Assembly (NCBI GenBank): GCA_018266895.1
Contig: JAFDZQ010000019.1
Location: 42,760-92,333 of the forward strand
Length of the DNA stretch: 49,574 nt
DNA from: Bacteroidota bacterium
GTDB taxonomy: Bacteria > Bacteroidota > Ignavibacteria > Tepidaquicellales > Tepidaquicellaceae
Reading direction: 5' to 3'
The translations under genes and the position numbers were made by a program. Below the pieces are notes generated by a model. That model ran no database searches, was not told the origin of the DNA, and saw only the letters and a program-made list of their open reading frames with translations. Within the stretch, counting starts at the first letter, position 1; the number at the start of each line of letters is the position of its first letter. Positions 10,359 through 18,852 of this stretch are shown here, piece by piece.

Positions 10359-10424
10359 ATTTTAATCAGATGATACTTATCCGGATAATTTTATAGCAGG
10401 TCAATGTCGTCATCTGATTAAAAT
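10359..10424. repeat. 15-bp inverted repeat between convergent genes
   Basis: ATTTTAATCAGATGA at 10359-10373 is perfectly repeated in inverse orientation at 10410-10424, with a 36-base loop. The right arm covers the last codons and the stop of the leftward cargo gene; the left arm lies 7 bases after the stop of the rightward barrel gene. It could act as a bidirectional terminator or 3'-end stabiliser, but it has no long U-tract, so termination is only an inference. Confidence 0.6.
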
Positions 10425-12008
10425 CATTTTCTTTGCAATTGTAAATTCACCTGCCTTGATCCTGTATAAGTAGAATCCGCTTGAAAGGTCAGCACCGCTG
10501 AATGTTACAGTGTACTTTCCAGCATTTTGTTTTTCATTCACTAAAGTCATAACTTCTTTTCCCGTGAGATCATAAATTTTAAGCGAGACATCACTATTAT
10601 ACATCAGCTGATATGTGATAGAAGTGTTCGGGTTAAACGGATTCGGAAAATTCTGATCCAGACTGAATTTATCAGGAGCTTCAGAGTCAATTTTTCTGAT
10701 GCCGATAGTGTTTAAATCAATCGAAGCAGCCCATATCTGATATATTCCGGTATGATCATCCATCCACAAAGCCCAGAGTTTATTATTATTGTATATGGAT
10801 CCAATGTTATCTCCCTGATTACCTGAACCGCCAGAGCCGGAAACTGTTTTCGGTTTGAATCTTTTTTCATTAATTCTGTAATCTCTCCAGCTGTTACCGC
10901 CGTCGGTTGATCTTGACAAATAGACATCCATAGAATCCGAAGATATATTCCTGTTATCATAATAAATTACATTTATTCCGCCGTCATTGTCCACAGATAT
11001 TGCCGGAAAATACTGAACCTTCCCGTTATCAATAAGATCCTGATTAACGCGAACTCCTGCTGACCAGGTGTTTCCTCCGTCAGTAGATCTGTGAAATATA
11101 ATATCGGGATCTGTTCCGGCAGGAAGCATATTTTTTTCACCGGTTACAATGTAGATCCACCCGTTTCTTGATCCGCCTGATCTGTCGGCATCTAAATGCG
11201 GATAACCGTTGATGCGTATATTCCAGGGAAGAAGAGAGGAAGTCTTTACTCCGTTCATGTTAAAGGCATTCTCAGTTGCAATCCAGTTAACTCCTCCGTT
11301 TGTTGATTTTGCAAATCCGCAGAATTTTTCGTTCTGAGGCGAAGATGTAAGAGAACCCGCCCAGCATACATATACGGTTCCGTTATGATTTATTTTAATA
11401 TCAGCACCTGTTGAAATATATCCTGACGGTGTTGTATTGATCTGATTAAAGGAAGTCCAGCTTGCTCCGCCGTCAGAAGTGTAGGAAGAGACTATCGGAT
11501 ACGGTAAAACAAATCTTGTCCAGACGAGATATGTTCTGCCGTAATAGTTACTTGAAGGAATGTCATCATTCCCGGGGGTTCCTTTATCCTGATCGCCCGA
11601 AGAGATAAGCTGATTGGAGCTCCAGACATTTCCGTAATTTGTAGAAATATTTGAAAACATTCCTGTTATGAAACCTCCCTGATGAGTAAGTATAAATCTT
11701 CCGTCCTTGTCAATCACGGGTCCCGGATCGCCGCCGTGATTATTGGATGAAGAACCGCTGTTGCAGGTATCGGATCCGAACCAGTTTAACCCGCCGTCCG
11801 TTGTGAAGTAAACACCTTCGCTTCTGAATGCTCCGCTGATAGTATATGCGCTTGCAAACATGATCATTGGATCAGCCGGATGCCTTGCAATTGAAGGTTC
11901 GATCTGAGCTACTCCTGAAGGATGTATTCTGAAGTTTGTTATTTGCGCACGGGAAATATTGCAATTAACAATAAATAAAAGTAATATAAAATATTTTAGG
12001 AAATTCAT
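10410..12008 (-). CDS. Secreted sialidase-fold (BNR repeat) protein with T9SS sorting domain
   Basis: This is an exported six-bladed-propeller-like protein. The signal peptide spans residues 1-21 (ends ISRAQ). At least five Asp-box motifs of the form SxDGGxxW are visible (TTDGGLNWFG, TSDGGASWTS, STNGGVNWIA, STDGGNTWSA, STDGGNSWRD), as in sialidase/neuraminidase-fold proteins, but I do not see a sialidase active-site set, so enzymatic activity is not claimed. The C-terminal ~85 residues form a T9SS sorting domain (DQNFPNPFNPNTSITYQL, ending IAKKMILIR). It is 63 bases downstream of the receptor gene on the same strand, so the two may share a transcript. The last codons take part in the inverted repeat with the convergent neighbour. 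Confidence 0.88.
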   Translation of the reverse strand: MNFLKYFILLLFIVNCNISRAQITNFRIHPSGVAQIEPSIARHPADPMIMFASAYTISGAFRSEGVYFTTDGGLNWFGSDTCNSGSSSNNHGGDPGPVIDKDGRFILTHQGGFITGMFSNISTNYGNVWSSNQLISSGDQDKGTPGNDDIPSSNYYGRTYLVWTRFVLPYPIVSSYTSDGGASWTSFNQINTTPSGYISTGADIKINHNGTVYVCWAGSLTSSPQNEKFCGFAKSTNGGVNWIATENAFNMNGVKTSSLLPWNIRINGYPHLDADRSGGSRNGWIYIVTGEKNMLPAGTDPDIIFHRSTDGGNTWSAGVRVNQDLIDNGKVQYFPAISVDNDGGINVIYYDNRNISSDSMDVYLSRSTDGGNSWRDYRINEKRFKPKTVSGSGGSGNQGDNIGSIYNNNKLWALWMDDHTGIYQIWAASIDLNTIGIRKIDSEAPDKFSLDQNFPNPFNPNTSITYQLMYNSDVSLKIYDLTGKEVMTLVNEKQNAGKYTVTFSGADLSSGFYLYRIKAGEFTIAKKMILIR

Positions 12009-12071
12009 ATTAATAAAAAATATAACTGACTGTAATAAAAAAATATGAATACAAGATCAAGATAATCCTGT

Positions 12072-14261
12072 TCAGAAAGTATATCCGAGATTGACTCCTA
12101 AATAATAACTTCTTGGCTCACCCGGCTCAAAGTACCTTCTTGCATTTTCCGGAAGTTCGGGATTAGCGTTTATATTCACAAACCCGACATATTTTCTGTC
12201 GAATATATTATTCATACCGCCTGAAACAAGTATGCTGAATTTATTAAAAACCGCATTAGCTCCGATCAGAAAATTTGCATAATAGTAATCCGATGCACTC
12301 TGTGAATTTTTATCGTCAACGAACATGCTTCCGACATAATCCATATCGGCCAGCAGAAGTCCGGTAAAATTTCTGTTAAGTTTAACTTCATAATTCAGTA
12401 TGAAATTAACAAGGTGTTTAGGGACAGACGGTACTCTGTTCCCGGAATAATTTTCATTTATGGTATCGCCTCCTGAAGTATAACTTACAGCGTTGTATTT
12501 ATCATAATTAAAATTAGCAAAAGTATAATTCGCCTGAATTTCAAGTCCTTCGAACATCTCTATTTTCAAACCTGACTCAATGCCTGTCCTTGTTGTTGCC
12601 GCAGCATTTCGGAAATAAGTTTTATCGTTAATTACAAACGGAACAATCTCGTCATCTATTATAGTATTAAAGAATGTAACCTCAAAAAATGCTTTTTCAA
12701 GTTCAATCTTCCTGTCTGAAAAATTTCCTTTGATACCAAGTTCAAAGTTTTTCGAATTCTGGGGATTCAGATCGGGATTTAAAGTAGTGAGACCGTTATT
12801 TGAACTGTAAGGATAATTTTCAAGTTCAGCCGCAGCCGGTGTGTCGAAGGCATAGCCGTAAGAAGTATATAATGCGATTAACGGAGTAAGTTTATAATTC
12901 AATGCAATCTTCGGCGTGAATCTGTTAAATTTTCTTTCGGAATTCTGAAGTCCGTACAGCATATTATCATTCTGATATTTCATATTATCATATCTGCCTG
13001 CAAAAAACAGAGCTGATTTATCCCTATAGATGTAAAACTGATCCTGGACATAAACTCCGAAATTTGTCAGAGCTTCGGTATTCTGCATCTGAAGATCATC
13101 TCCTTTTTTGCCGTTAATGTTTGCATAAGATGAGATCGGACCTTTGGCAAATGCGTAGTCTATGCCTGTTGAGAACTGATTTTTTTTAGAGAAGACCGGA
13201 GATTTATTTACAAATTTTACAAATCCTCCGTAAACATTTTTGTCGCTGTAAGTATAAAGAGTGTTGGTGGTCGCCTGAAGATTATAGAATTTTCCGTAAC
13301 CCGTAACCTCAAAATCGTTTTCATATTTTTTTCCGAATGAAGTATTATACCTCACTGCAATTCTTCCTTTCTGCAAATCCCTTTTAAAGTCACTTGAGAC
13401 TGCAGTCTGATAGGCTTTGAAGGGATCATTCTCATACTCCTCACGGGTAAGCGCTCCCGGAAGCTTTATTAGCCCGGAGGCAAAATTTCCCAGTACGGAA
13501 AATGTAGTCCTTGCATCCGGATAGATCTGAAAAACCGAGTTAACAAGATTGATGTACTCATTGCTGTGTTTTCTGAATCCTTCAAAATTTCTGTAACTGT
13601 AGGAAAGGAAAAATTTATAGTTTTTTTCTATGAGTCCGGTCTTGATTCCGTTCTGTCTCAGCTGATAAGATCCGAATTCATTTGTCTGCTTAACAAAATT
13701 ATTTTTGAAACTCAGATCTGTAATAAAATTCACTACACCGCCGGGAGCATTTGCATAAAGAGATGAAAGATTTCCTTTTGCCACTTCAACTGCTTCAAGC
13801 GAAGTAAAATCTATTGCATCAATATTTGTTTCTCCGTCAGGATCTGTTTCCGGAATTCCGTCAAGGAGCATCCGTATGCCGCGGATCCCGGAATTTGATC
13901 TTGAGCCATAACCTCTGATGGAAATTCTTACATCATGGCTTCCGTATCTGGACTGTAAAAACAATCCCGGAACATCGTTCAGAATATCCTTAACGCTTAC
14001 ATTTCTTGCATATTTCATTTCCTTTTTATCCGTTTTGAAGACCGAATAAGGAATATCAACAATCTTTTCCGGATTTCTTGTGCCGCTTATTACTACATCT
14101 TCGGTTTCATAATGAACTTTTTCCTTTTCCCGTTCTTCTGTTTTCAGACTGTCCTTTTCCTGAGAAAGAATTATTCCCGGCATTAAAAAACAGAAAGTAA
14201 AAAAAACCATTAACAGAAATTTTATTAATCCCTGCGACATACAGTTAAATTTAAAGTTCAT
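12072..14261 (-). CDS. TonB-dependent outer-membrane receptor (FecA/iron-complex-like)
   Basis: This is an outer-membrane receptor for TonB-driven uptake, probably of a metal complex. The open frame extends up to 14336, but I prefer ATG at 14261 because it starts a standard signal peptide (MNFKFNCMSQGLIKFLLMVF, cleavage near ILSQ); ATG at 14240 is an alternative. The mature N-terminus has EDVVISGTRNPEKIVDIPYS, a TonB-box-like segment leading into the plug (VSVKDILNDVPGLFLQSRYG, RGYGSRSNSGIRGIRMLLDG, APGGVVNFITD). The barrel occupies the rest and ends in YLGVNLGYTF, with terminal Phe as expected for BAM recognition. There is no CarboxypepD domain, unlike the other two barrels in the window. 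An 85-bp structured tandem repeat lies 200-390 bases upstream. The exact ligand is unknown. Confidence 0.92.
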   Translation of the reverse strand: MNFKFNCMSQGLIKFLLMVFFTFCFLMPGIILSQEKDSLKTEEREKEKVHYETEDVVISGTRNPEKIVDIPYSVFKTDKKEMKYARNVSVKDILNDVPGLFLQSRYGSHDVRISIRGYGSRSNSGIRGIRMLLDGIPETDPDGETNIDAIDFTSLEAVEVAKGNLSSLYANAPGGVVNFITDLSFKNNFVKQTNEFGSYQLRQNGIKTGLIEKNYKFFLSYSYRNFEGFRKHSNEYINLVNSVFQIYPDARTTFSVLGNFASGLIKLPGALTREEYENDPFKAYQTAVSSDFKRDLQKGRIAVRYNTSFGKKYENDFEVTGYGKFYNLQATTNTLYTYSDKNVYGGFVKFVNKSPVFSKKNQFSTGIDYAFAKGPISSYANINGKKGDDLQMQNTEALTNFGVYVQDQFYIYRDKSALFFAGRYDNMKYQNDNMLYGLQNSERKFNRFTPKIALNYKLTPLIALYTSYGYAFDTPAAAELENYPYSSNNGLTTLNPDLNPQNSKNFELGIKGNFSDRKIELEKAFFEVTFFNTIIDDEIVPFVINDKTYFRNAAATTRTGIESGLKIEMFEGLEIQANYTFANFNYDKYNAVSYTSGGDTINENYSGNRVPSVPKHLVNFILNYEVKLNRNFTGLLLADMDYVGSMFVDDKNSQSASDYYYANFLIGANAVFNKFSILVSGGMNNIFDRKYVGFVNINANPELPENARRYFEPGEPRSYYLGVNLGYTF

Positions 14262-14460
14262 ATCATTTGTTATCTGATTTAAATTAGTTATTAAATAAAG
14301 GTGATTCAATTTAGTTTTGCATGACGGTTTAAGCACAAAGAAAATAATCCTTACCGACTGTTAAATTATTAATCTTACTTTAAAACTATTTTTTTCTTAA
14401 TTTTGTCCGTTCAGTTTCAGACCTTTTAAATTCTGCTCTGATCGACTTAAACAAAATAAA

Positions 14461-14652
14461 GGGGAATCGTTTCCGACTCCCCGGACAGCAGCAACAACTT
14501 ACGGGAAAGGGGTCCGTGAATCGCCGCTCGCTTTAATTTTTTAAAGGGGAATCGTTTCCGATTCCCCGGACAGCAGCAGCAACTTACGGGAAAGGGGTCC
14601 GTAAACCGCTACTCGCTTTAATTTTTTACATGGGGGAATATCATTTCCCCAT
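14461..14652. repeat. 85-bp tandem repeat with three hairpins in register
   Basis: Two near-identical 85-base units (14461-14545 and 14546-14630) differ at only about seven positions. Each starts with a 22-base hairpin (9-bp stem GGGGAATCG, loop GAAA when read on the minus strand) and contains a second inverted repeat, TTACGG to CCGTAA, around a purine-rich loop. A third hairpin at 14630-14652 (10 bp, one G-U) starts exactly 85 bases after the second but lacks the rest of the unit. The array fills the otherwise gene-free 14262-14680 gap, downstream of one leftward receptor gene and upstream of the next. It is much more GC-rich than its surroundings. It may be a terminator/leader RNA array or a dispersed palindromic repeat; I do not recognise a known riboswitch. 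Confidence 0.85.
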
Positions 14653-14680
14653 TTTATTTTATTCTGTAAATATCACGCTC

Positions 14681-17071
14681 TCAGAAATTTCCTCTTAAAG
14701 TAAGAACAGAACTTATTCCCGAAGCATTTATCCCCGAAGCAAATACTCTGTAATTTTTATCAAGAAGATTATTAACATCAAGCTGTAACTGCAAATTCTT
14801 ATTGAACTGATAAGCTGTTTTTAAATTCAAAGTAAACCAGTTTGGCGAACCTTCCGGAGTAGCATAGGCAAAATTATCTTCTCCGTTCAGGTTGAAATCC
14901 TTTTTCAGCTTCCATGCGTTATACATAATATTAAATTCAGTTCTGAATCTGTTAAAGTTACCTGTTATTCCCGATTTACCGAATAATGGCGCGATATGAT
15001 CCAGAGGATAATCCGTTGAATCTGTTTTTAATCTTCCGTAAGTGTAGTTAACGGTATTTATCAGCGATATATTCTCAGTAATATTCACATTCAGGTTCAC
15101 ACCTATTCCGTAAATATATCCTGAATTTAAATTCTGATTTGCCATGACTCTTGAACGGACACCGTCATAAGTAATCGAGTCCTGACCATTGAATTTAAAA
15201 GGAGCGGTAACAATTATATCACTGATGTGAGTGTAATAACCTATAGCTTCTGCCTTAACCCTGTCCGCAATAATTTTTGAAATTCCGAATTCACCGCCTA
15301 ATGTATATTCCGGTCCCAGATCCTTGTTAGGAACAACTACTTCGCCCGGAGCAGGATCAAATACTTTCGCAAGATCATCAACATTCGGAGCTCTGAAGCC
15401 TGATGAGCCATTAAGATAAATTCTCCAGTCGTCTTTCGGTAAAAATGTGATTCCAAGATTTCCGCTTACAGCGCTGTTAGTCTGATCTATCTCTTTTACT
15501 ACATTTGCGAGAAAAGGAAAAAACGCGGAATCTTTAAATTCCGAATGTAAGCTTACATAGTTGAATCTTGCTCCTGCATTCACAGAAACCATATCATTGA
15601 ACCTGTACATATCCTGTAAATAAACAGCAAATGATTTCATATTGCTTCCGCCGTCAGGATATCTTGTTGACTGAGGAGATTCAACACCAGTGTTTATATT
15701 TTTTCTGAAAGCAGTTGATGTCACGTCATTGTATATCCCTTCAAGTCCGTAGCTGATATTATGTTTTTTTATCATTTTGTTAAAATCCGCATTAAGCGAA
15801 TACACTTTCACTTCTTCGTTTCTTGATGTCAGGTTCGAACTGTTAAGATTCCTGTTGTTTCTGCTTTCCTGAATGTCCTGGTAAGCAAGAAGTATTTTTG
15901 ATTCATTGAAGAAACCGGTTCCTGATTTTAAATCAAACTTATAAGATCCCAGTAATCTCTTTTCCGGTCCGTAATACCATTCAGCGCTTGTACCGACTTC
16001 ATTTAATCTGTCATAACGGGGAATGTCATTTGTATTAGAAAACTGAAAATTGAATGTGTGAGTTACATTTTGACTTTGCCGGATAAGGAATTTTCCCAGT
16101 ATATCATACTGATGATATCCGGAAGGAGTCTGCAAAAATTTATCGTTGGTTGCAATAGCGGTATCTCTTCCGTTTATTCTCTGAATCGTAAAATTTCTTA
16201 ACCATTTATCGTTTTTTATATCCTGAGTTCCCATTCTCAGATCTCCAAAATCCGAATAAGTAAAGCTTCCCAGGAATCCCACTTTTTTAGAAGCAAGATT
16301 CAGATCAAAGTGTCCGGTCTTCTCCATATCAGATGACGAATACCTGAAAAAAGCATTTCCTGAAGAAAACATTTTATTTTTTAAACTTAAAACAGGATCT
16401 TTGCTGAAAAAACTCATAACGCCTCCAAGAGCATCACTTCCGTAAATTGTAGAACCGGAGCCGTAAAGAATTTCTGTTCTGCTTAGTACATTTTCATCAA
16501 TCCTCAGAACATTCTGAAGGTGTCCTCCCCTGAAAATCGCGTTGTTTATCCTTACTCCGTCTATCATTATCAGCACCTTGTTGGCTTCAAATCCTCTGAT
16601 AATGGGACTTCCGCCTCCCTGCTGGCTTTTCTGAACAAGAATGTTTCCTGTGTTTGATAAAAGGTCAGCAGTAGTCTGTGAATTGCCGAATTTTATGTCT
16701 TCGGAATTTATAACCTCAACCTGACGTGGCAGGTACTTTGAGTTTATATCAAATTTATTTGCGGAAATAACTATTTCATCAGTGTGATAACTCTTGTCAG
16801 TAAGCTGGATTGTAAAATTCAAAGCTTCAATTGTTGAATAACTCAGAATTTCTTTATTATAATCGGAAGTTATTATTTCTATTTTATCTGATCCCTTAAA
16901 ATCCGAGATGTCCGCCTGTCCCTGCGCATTTGTTGTTACAGTTTTATTGTCCGATTTTATTACTGCTCCGTTAACCGGGTGCAAAGAAGATTTATCCACA
17001 ATAGTTACTGTCTGGGCGTAACTGCATACGGATATAAATAAAAACATTAAAACAAGTGCAGATTTTTTCAT
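14681..17071 (-). CDS. TonB-dependent receptor, hemoglobin/transferrin-receptor-like
   Basis: This is an outer-membrane active transporter. The signal peptide is residues 1-19 (ends CSYA, then QTVTIVDKS). Residues ~20-85 are a short CarboxypepD-like beta domain (NGAVIKSDNKTVTTNAQGQA). The plug begins DEIVISANKFDI and includes GGGSPIIRGFEANKVLIMID and RINNAIFRGGHLQNVLRID, wording typical of the TonB-hemoglobin/transferrin/lactoferrin receptor subfamily; the barrel ends SVLTLRGNF. The subfamily is often retuned to other metals in Bacteroidota. The small secreted protein gene at 17405-17737 lies upstream on the same strand, and a Cys-rich/HMA metal locus is divergent from it, so a heavy metal such as copper is a reasonable guess but not shown. 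The 17072-17404 leader contains no gene. Confidence 0.92.
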   Translation of the reverse strand: MKKSALVLMFLFISVCSYAQTVTIVDKSSLHPVNGAVIKSDNKTVTTNAQGQADISDFKGSDKIEIITSDYNKEILSYSTIEALNFTIQLTDKSYHTDEIVISANKFDINSKYLPRQVEVINSEDIKFGNSQTTADLLSNTGNILVQKSQQGGGSPIIRGFEANKVLIMIDGVRINNAIFRGGHLQNVLRIDENVLSRTEILYGSGSTIYGSDALGGVMSFFSKDPVLSLKNKMFSSGNAFFRYSSSDMEKTGHFDLNLASKKVGFLGSFTYSDFGDLRMGTQDIKNDKWLRNFTIQRINGRDTAIATNDKFLQTPSGYHQYDILGKFLIRQSQNVTHTFNFQFSNTNDIPRYDRLNEVGTSAEWYYGPEKRLLGSYKFDLKSGTGFFNESKILLAYQDIQESRNNRNLNSSNLTSRNEEVKVYSLNADFNKMIKKHNISYGLEGIYNDVTSTAFRKNINTGVESPQSTRYPDGGSNMKSFAVYLQDMYRFNDMVSVNAGARFNYVSLHSEFKDSAFFPFLANVVKEIDQTNSAVSGNLGITFLPKDDWRIYLNGSSGFRAPNVDDLAKVFDPAPGEVVVPNKDLGPEYTLGGEFGISKIIADRVKAEAIGYYTHISDIIVTAPFKFNGQDSITYDGVRSRVMANQNLNSGYIYGIGVNLNVNITENISLINTVNYTYGRLKTDSTDYPLDHIAPLFGKSGITGNFNRFRTEFNIMYNAWKLKKDFNLNGEDNFAYATPEGSPNWFTLNLKTAYQFNKNLQLQLDVNNLLDKNYRVFASGINASGISSVLTLRGNF

Positions 17072-17404
17072 TCATTTTATTTTTGATTTGAAAATAATTT
17101 TTCGATTTTATTAATAATCAGTTGTTACCCGAAACTCCAAATTGATATCCCTGCAATAATATTTCATGTGCAAAAATTTAAGCTGACGTACTTCAATTGC
17201 TGACGCAATAATTGAATTATCGCATTAATGCGTAAAATAGATTTTCTCCGGTATAAAACTTTCAAATCTCTATATCAAATACAGATTTAAAAGTATATAA
17301 AATCATACAACTATGAGAAACTACTTTTTGAAAGAATAATAATTCTGAACGTTAAGTATTTCAGTCTGAAGCAAATTAAATGTATCCGGAAATGGAATTA
17401 CAGG
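17072..17404. other. Gene-free gap between receptor and small-protein gene
   Basis: This AT-rich stretch lies between the two leftward genes. It contains GACGTACTTCAATTGCTGACG and nearby repeats of TGACGCAATAATTG-like text (17180-17232), but I could not derive a firm structure, riboswitch or promoter from it. No open frame is convincing. Confidence 0.4.
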
Positions 17405-17737
17405 TTAGACAAGGGGAGGAGATCTTCCGCTGCTAAAATCAAATGAAATTTGTTTTGAAACGCTGGTATTTTCTATCTTAAGAAATGTGATTAATTCGGG
17501 TGAATAAACTGGAAGTTCGACAACATTGAAATTCAAACAGTCGACAGACTCCGTAAGAGTAGCAGAGATAAAACTTATTTCATCCTTTTCCTTAGCCATA
17601 TCGCTCGTCAGATCTTCTGCAGCTACGACAAAGAATATAACGGACAGTACAAATATCAGATTTGCTTTGAAGTCATTGTTTTCAAAGAAAGGGGTCTGTA
17701 AAACCGAGCTGTAATATTTCCGGATTATATTCTTCAA
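17405..17737 (-). CDS. Small membrane or secreted protein with C-terminal SPP motif
   Basis: This is an unrecognised 110-residue protein. It starts with TTG at 17737 directly after an in-frame stop; the first in-frame ATG would remove the single hydrophobic segment (residues ~25-40, ANLIFVLSVIFFVVAAE), so TTG is preferred. The remaining ~70 residues look extracytoplasmic and end in DFSSGRSPPLV. A Pro-Pro close to the C-terminus after Arg/Ser is also found in the divergent small protein (HSPPRED) and recalls the R-x-PP ending of DUF2946-type proteins, which are often next to copper receptors. Its position just upstream of a TonB receptor gene fits an accessory role in metal uptake. A short plus-strand frame overlaps it, but that one lacks a signal and context. 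Moderate confidence that it is a gene; function unknown. Confidence 0.55.
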   Translation of the reverse strand: MKNIIRKYYSSVLQTPFFENNDFKANLIFVLSVIFFVVAAEDLTSDMAKEKDEISFISATLTESVDCLNFNVVELPVYSPELITFLKIENTSVSKQISFDFSSGRSPPLV

Positions 17738-17874
17738 TTAAATAGTGATATATGACGTGTTTTATTTTTCACAAATATATTTATTTAATTTATAAATTCA
17801 TATCTATTTTTTGCAGTTTGTAATTTTATTGCGGAACATTTGAATTTATCTCATTTAAAAGTATGAATAAATGC

Positions 17875-17906
17875 TTTGAAAATTAATACATACTGCGTTA
17901 TCTTTG
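17875..17906 (+). promoter_or_regulatory. Bacteroidota-type promoter (-33 TTTG, -7 TATCTTTG)
   Basis: TTTG at 17875-17878 and TATCTTTG at 17899-17906 are separated by 20 bases, an exact fit to the Bacteroidota primary sigma consensus TTTG-N19-21-TAnnTTTG. Transcription would begin near 17911-17914. That leaves almost no leader for ATG 17920, which favours ATG 17932 as the real start of the following gene. Confidence 0.7.
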
Positions 17907-17931
17907 TACAAGTTCAAATATGATTTGTATT

Positions 17932-18321
17932 ATGAAATGCTGTTTCACATATTTTTCTAAACCTTTTGTTTCTTTTGTTATAATTTCCTTTATTGCATCA
18001 ATCCTTTCCATAAATTTATTAGCATCAGTAACATGCAAAGCGGAAAGCAAAGGCTGCTGCTGCAAAGAAAGCAGTGATACTTACAAGTTAAATTTAATTA
18101 AAAAATGCTGCTGTGAAATAAAAGAAGCGTCTGAACAGTCTGATAAATTCATAATTAACACTACCGATACTTTTAATAAGCATTATTCGTTTTCAGTAAA
18201 AACAAATAGTGAGAGAGATTTAAAAGCCTGTTTACTGAACTCATTTTCCGGGAAAATTATTTCCTTTCATTCACCTCCAAGAGAGGACATTTGCATTTTC
18301 AATTCTATACTCAGAATTTAA
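17932..18321 (+). CDS. Small Cys-rich exported protein, C-terminal HSPP motif
   Basis: This is an unrecognised small exported protein, probably metal-binding. An earlier in-frame ATG exists at 17920, but the promoter places the transcript start at about 17912, so MKCCFTYFSK from 17932 is the better start. Residues ~9-31 form a signal peptide or membrane anchor (KPFVSFVIISFIASILSINL). The mature part carries the clusters CKAESKGCCCKES and KKCCCEIKE (seven Cys), then a Cys near residue 105 and ends FHSPPREDICIFNSILRI. The Pro-Pro followed by a hydrophobic tail is shared in outline with the divergent 17405-17737 product. It is followed by a second Cys-rich gene and a secreted HMA gene on the same strand, so metal capture or sensing in the periplasm is a sensible inference. 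Confidence 0.7.
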   Translation: MKCCFTYFSKPFVSFVIISFIASILSINLLASVTCKAESKGCCCKESSDTYKLNLIKKCCCEIKEASEQSDKFIINTTDTFNKHYSFSVKTNSERDLKACLLNSFSGKIISFHSPPREDICIFNSILRI

Positions 18322-18428
18322 AATAATAAAAATATAAAAGTAGACGGATAAATTCTTTAAATTAAAATTTGCCGGAAATAAAAAATTATCTTTTAACATA
18401 TTTTTATTAATTTTAAATTAAATCAAAA

Positions 18429-18788
18429 ATGAAAACATTATATTTAACAGCAGTCAGTGTCATAGCTTTTATTTTCGCGATTGCTTTTTATTCAAACACA
18501 TACAGCACCATAAATGATAACAACTGCAATTGCTGCGATTCCAAATGTGCGGAAGCAGGTTGCTGCACGGAAAAATCTGGTTCGTCTCAGGGTGAAACCG
18601 TCAGCTGCTGCTCCGAAAAATGTACAACAGAGAATTGCAAAGAATGCTGCGCTGCAGGAGAATGTAAAATGACAGGTGACAAGAAAATCCAATCCGAAGC
18701 CGGTCAGGGCAATTGTAATATGGACAACAGTTCGAAATCAGGCTGTAAAGAAATGTCAGGATCAGGAATGAAAAATTGCTGTAAATAA
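18429..18788 (+). CDS. Exported metallothionein-like Cys-rich protein
   Basis: This 119-residue protein has an N-terminal signal or anchor (about residues 5-22, YLTAVSVIAFIFAIAFYS). The remaining ~95 residues contain 17 cysteines, many in CC, CxC and CxxxC groups (NCNCCDSKC, GCCTEK, SCCSEKC, NCKECC), and end MKNCCK. Such a composition is typical of soft-metal chelators such as metallothioneins, but I see no match to a classical metallothionein pattern. The signal suggests a periplasmic or surface location, where it could buffer copper, zinc or mercury; which metal cannot be told. It is encoded between the small Cys-rich gene and the HMA gene and has its own terminator directly downstream, so it may be made at higher levels than its neighbour. 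Confidence 0.8.
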   Translation: MKTLYLTAVSVIAFIFAIAFYSNTYSTINDNNCNCCDSKCAEAGCCTEKSGSSQGETVSCCSEKCTTENCKECCAAGECKMTGDKKIQSEAGQGNCNMDNSSKSGCKEMSGSGMKNCCK

Positions 18789-18800
18789 CTTTAATATATG

Positions 18801-18835
18801 TCCGGGGCATTTTGTTTAATGCTCCGGATTTTTTT
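18801..18835 (+). terminator. Rho-independent terminator
   Basis: An 11-bp stem with one G-U pair (TCCGGGGCATT at 18801-18811, AATGCTCCGGA at 18818-18828) is followed by seven T residues. It lies only 12 bases after the Cys-rich gene and 17 bases before the HMA gene, so it could attenuate read-through into the latter. Confidence 0.9.
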
Positions 18836-18852
18836 AACTTAATTTTCTTCAG

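Noticed and set aside
14262-14336. 25-residue N-terminal extension of the TonB receptor
   Set aside because: The extension is not a signal peptide and precedes a complete one starting at 14261.
14461-14652. CRISPR array or cobalamin riboswitch
   Set aside because: Only two 85-base units with no repeat/spacer alternation rule out CRISPR; the GCCACTG box and the other conserved blocks of cobalamin riboswitches are not found on either strand.
17526-17714. Plus-strand 62-codon frame opposite the small SPP-tailed gene
   Set aside because: It has no signal peptide and poor context, while the minus-strand frame has a membrane segment, a sensible C-terminus and a partner-like divergent neighbour.
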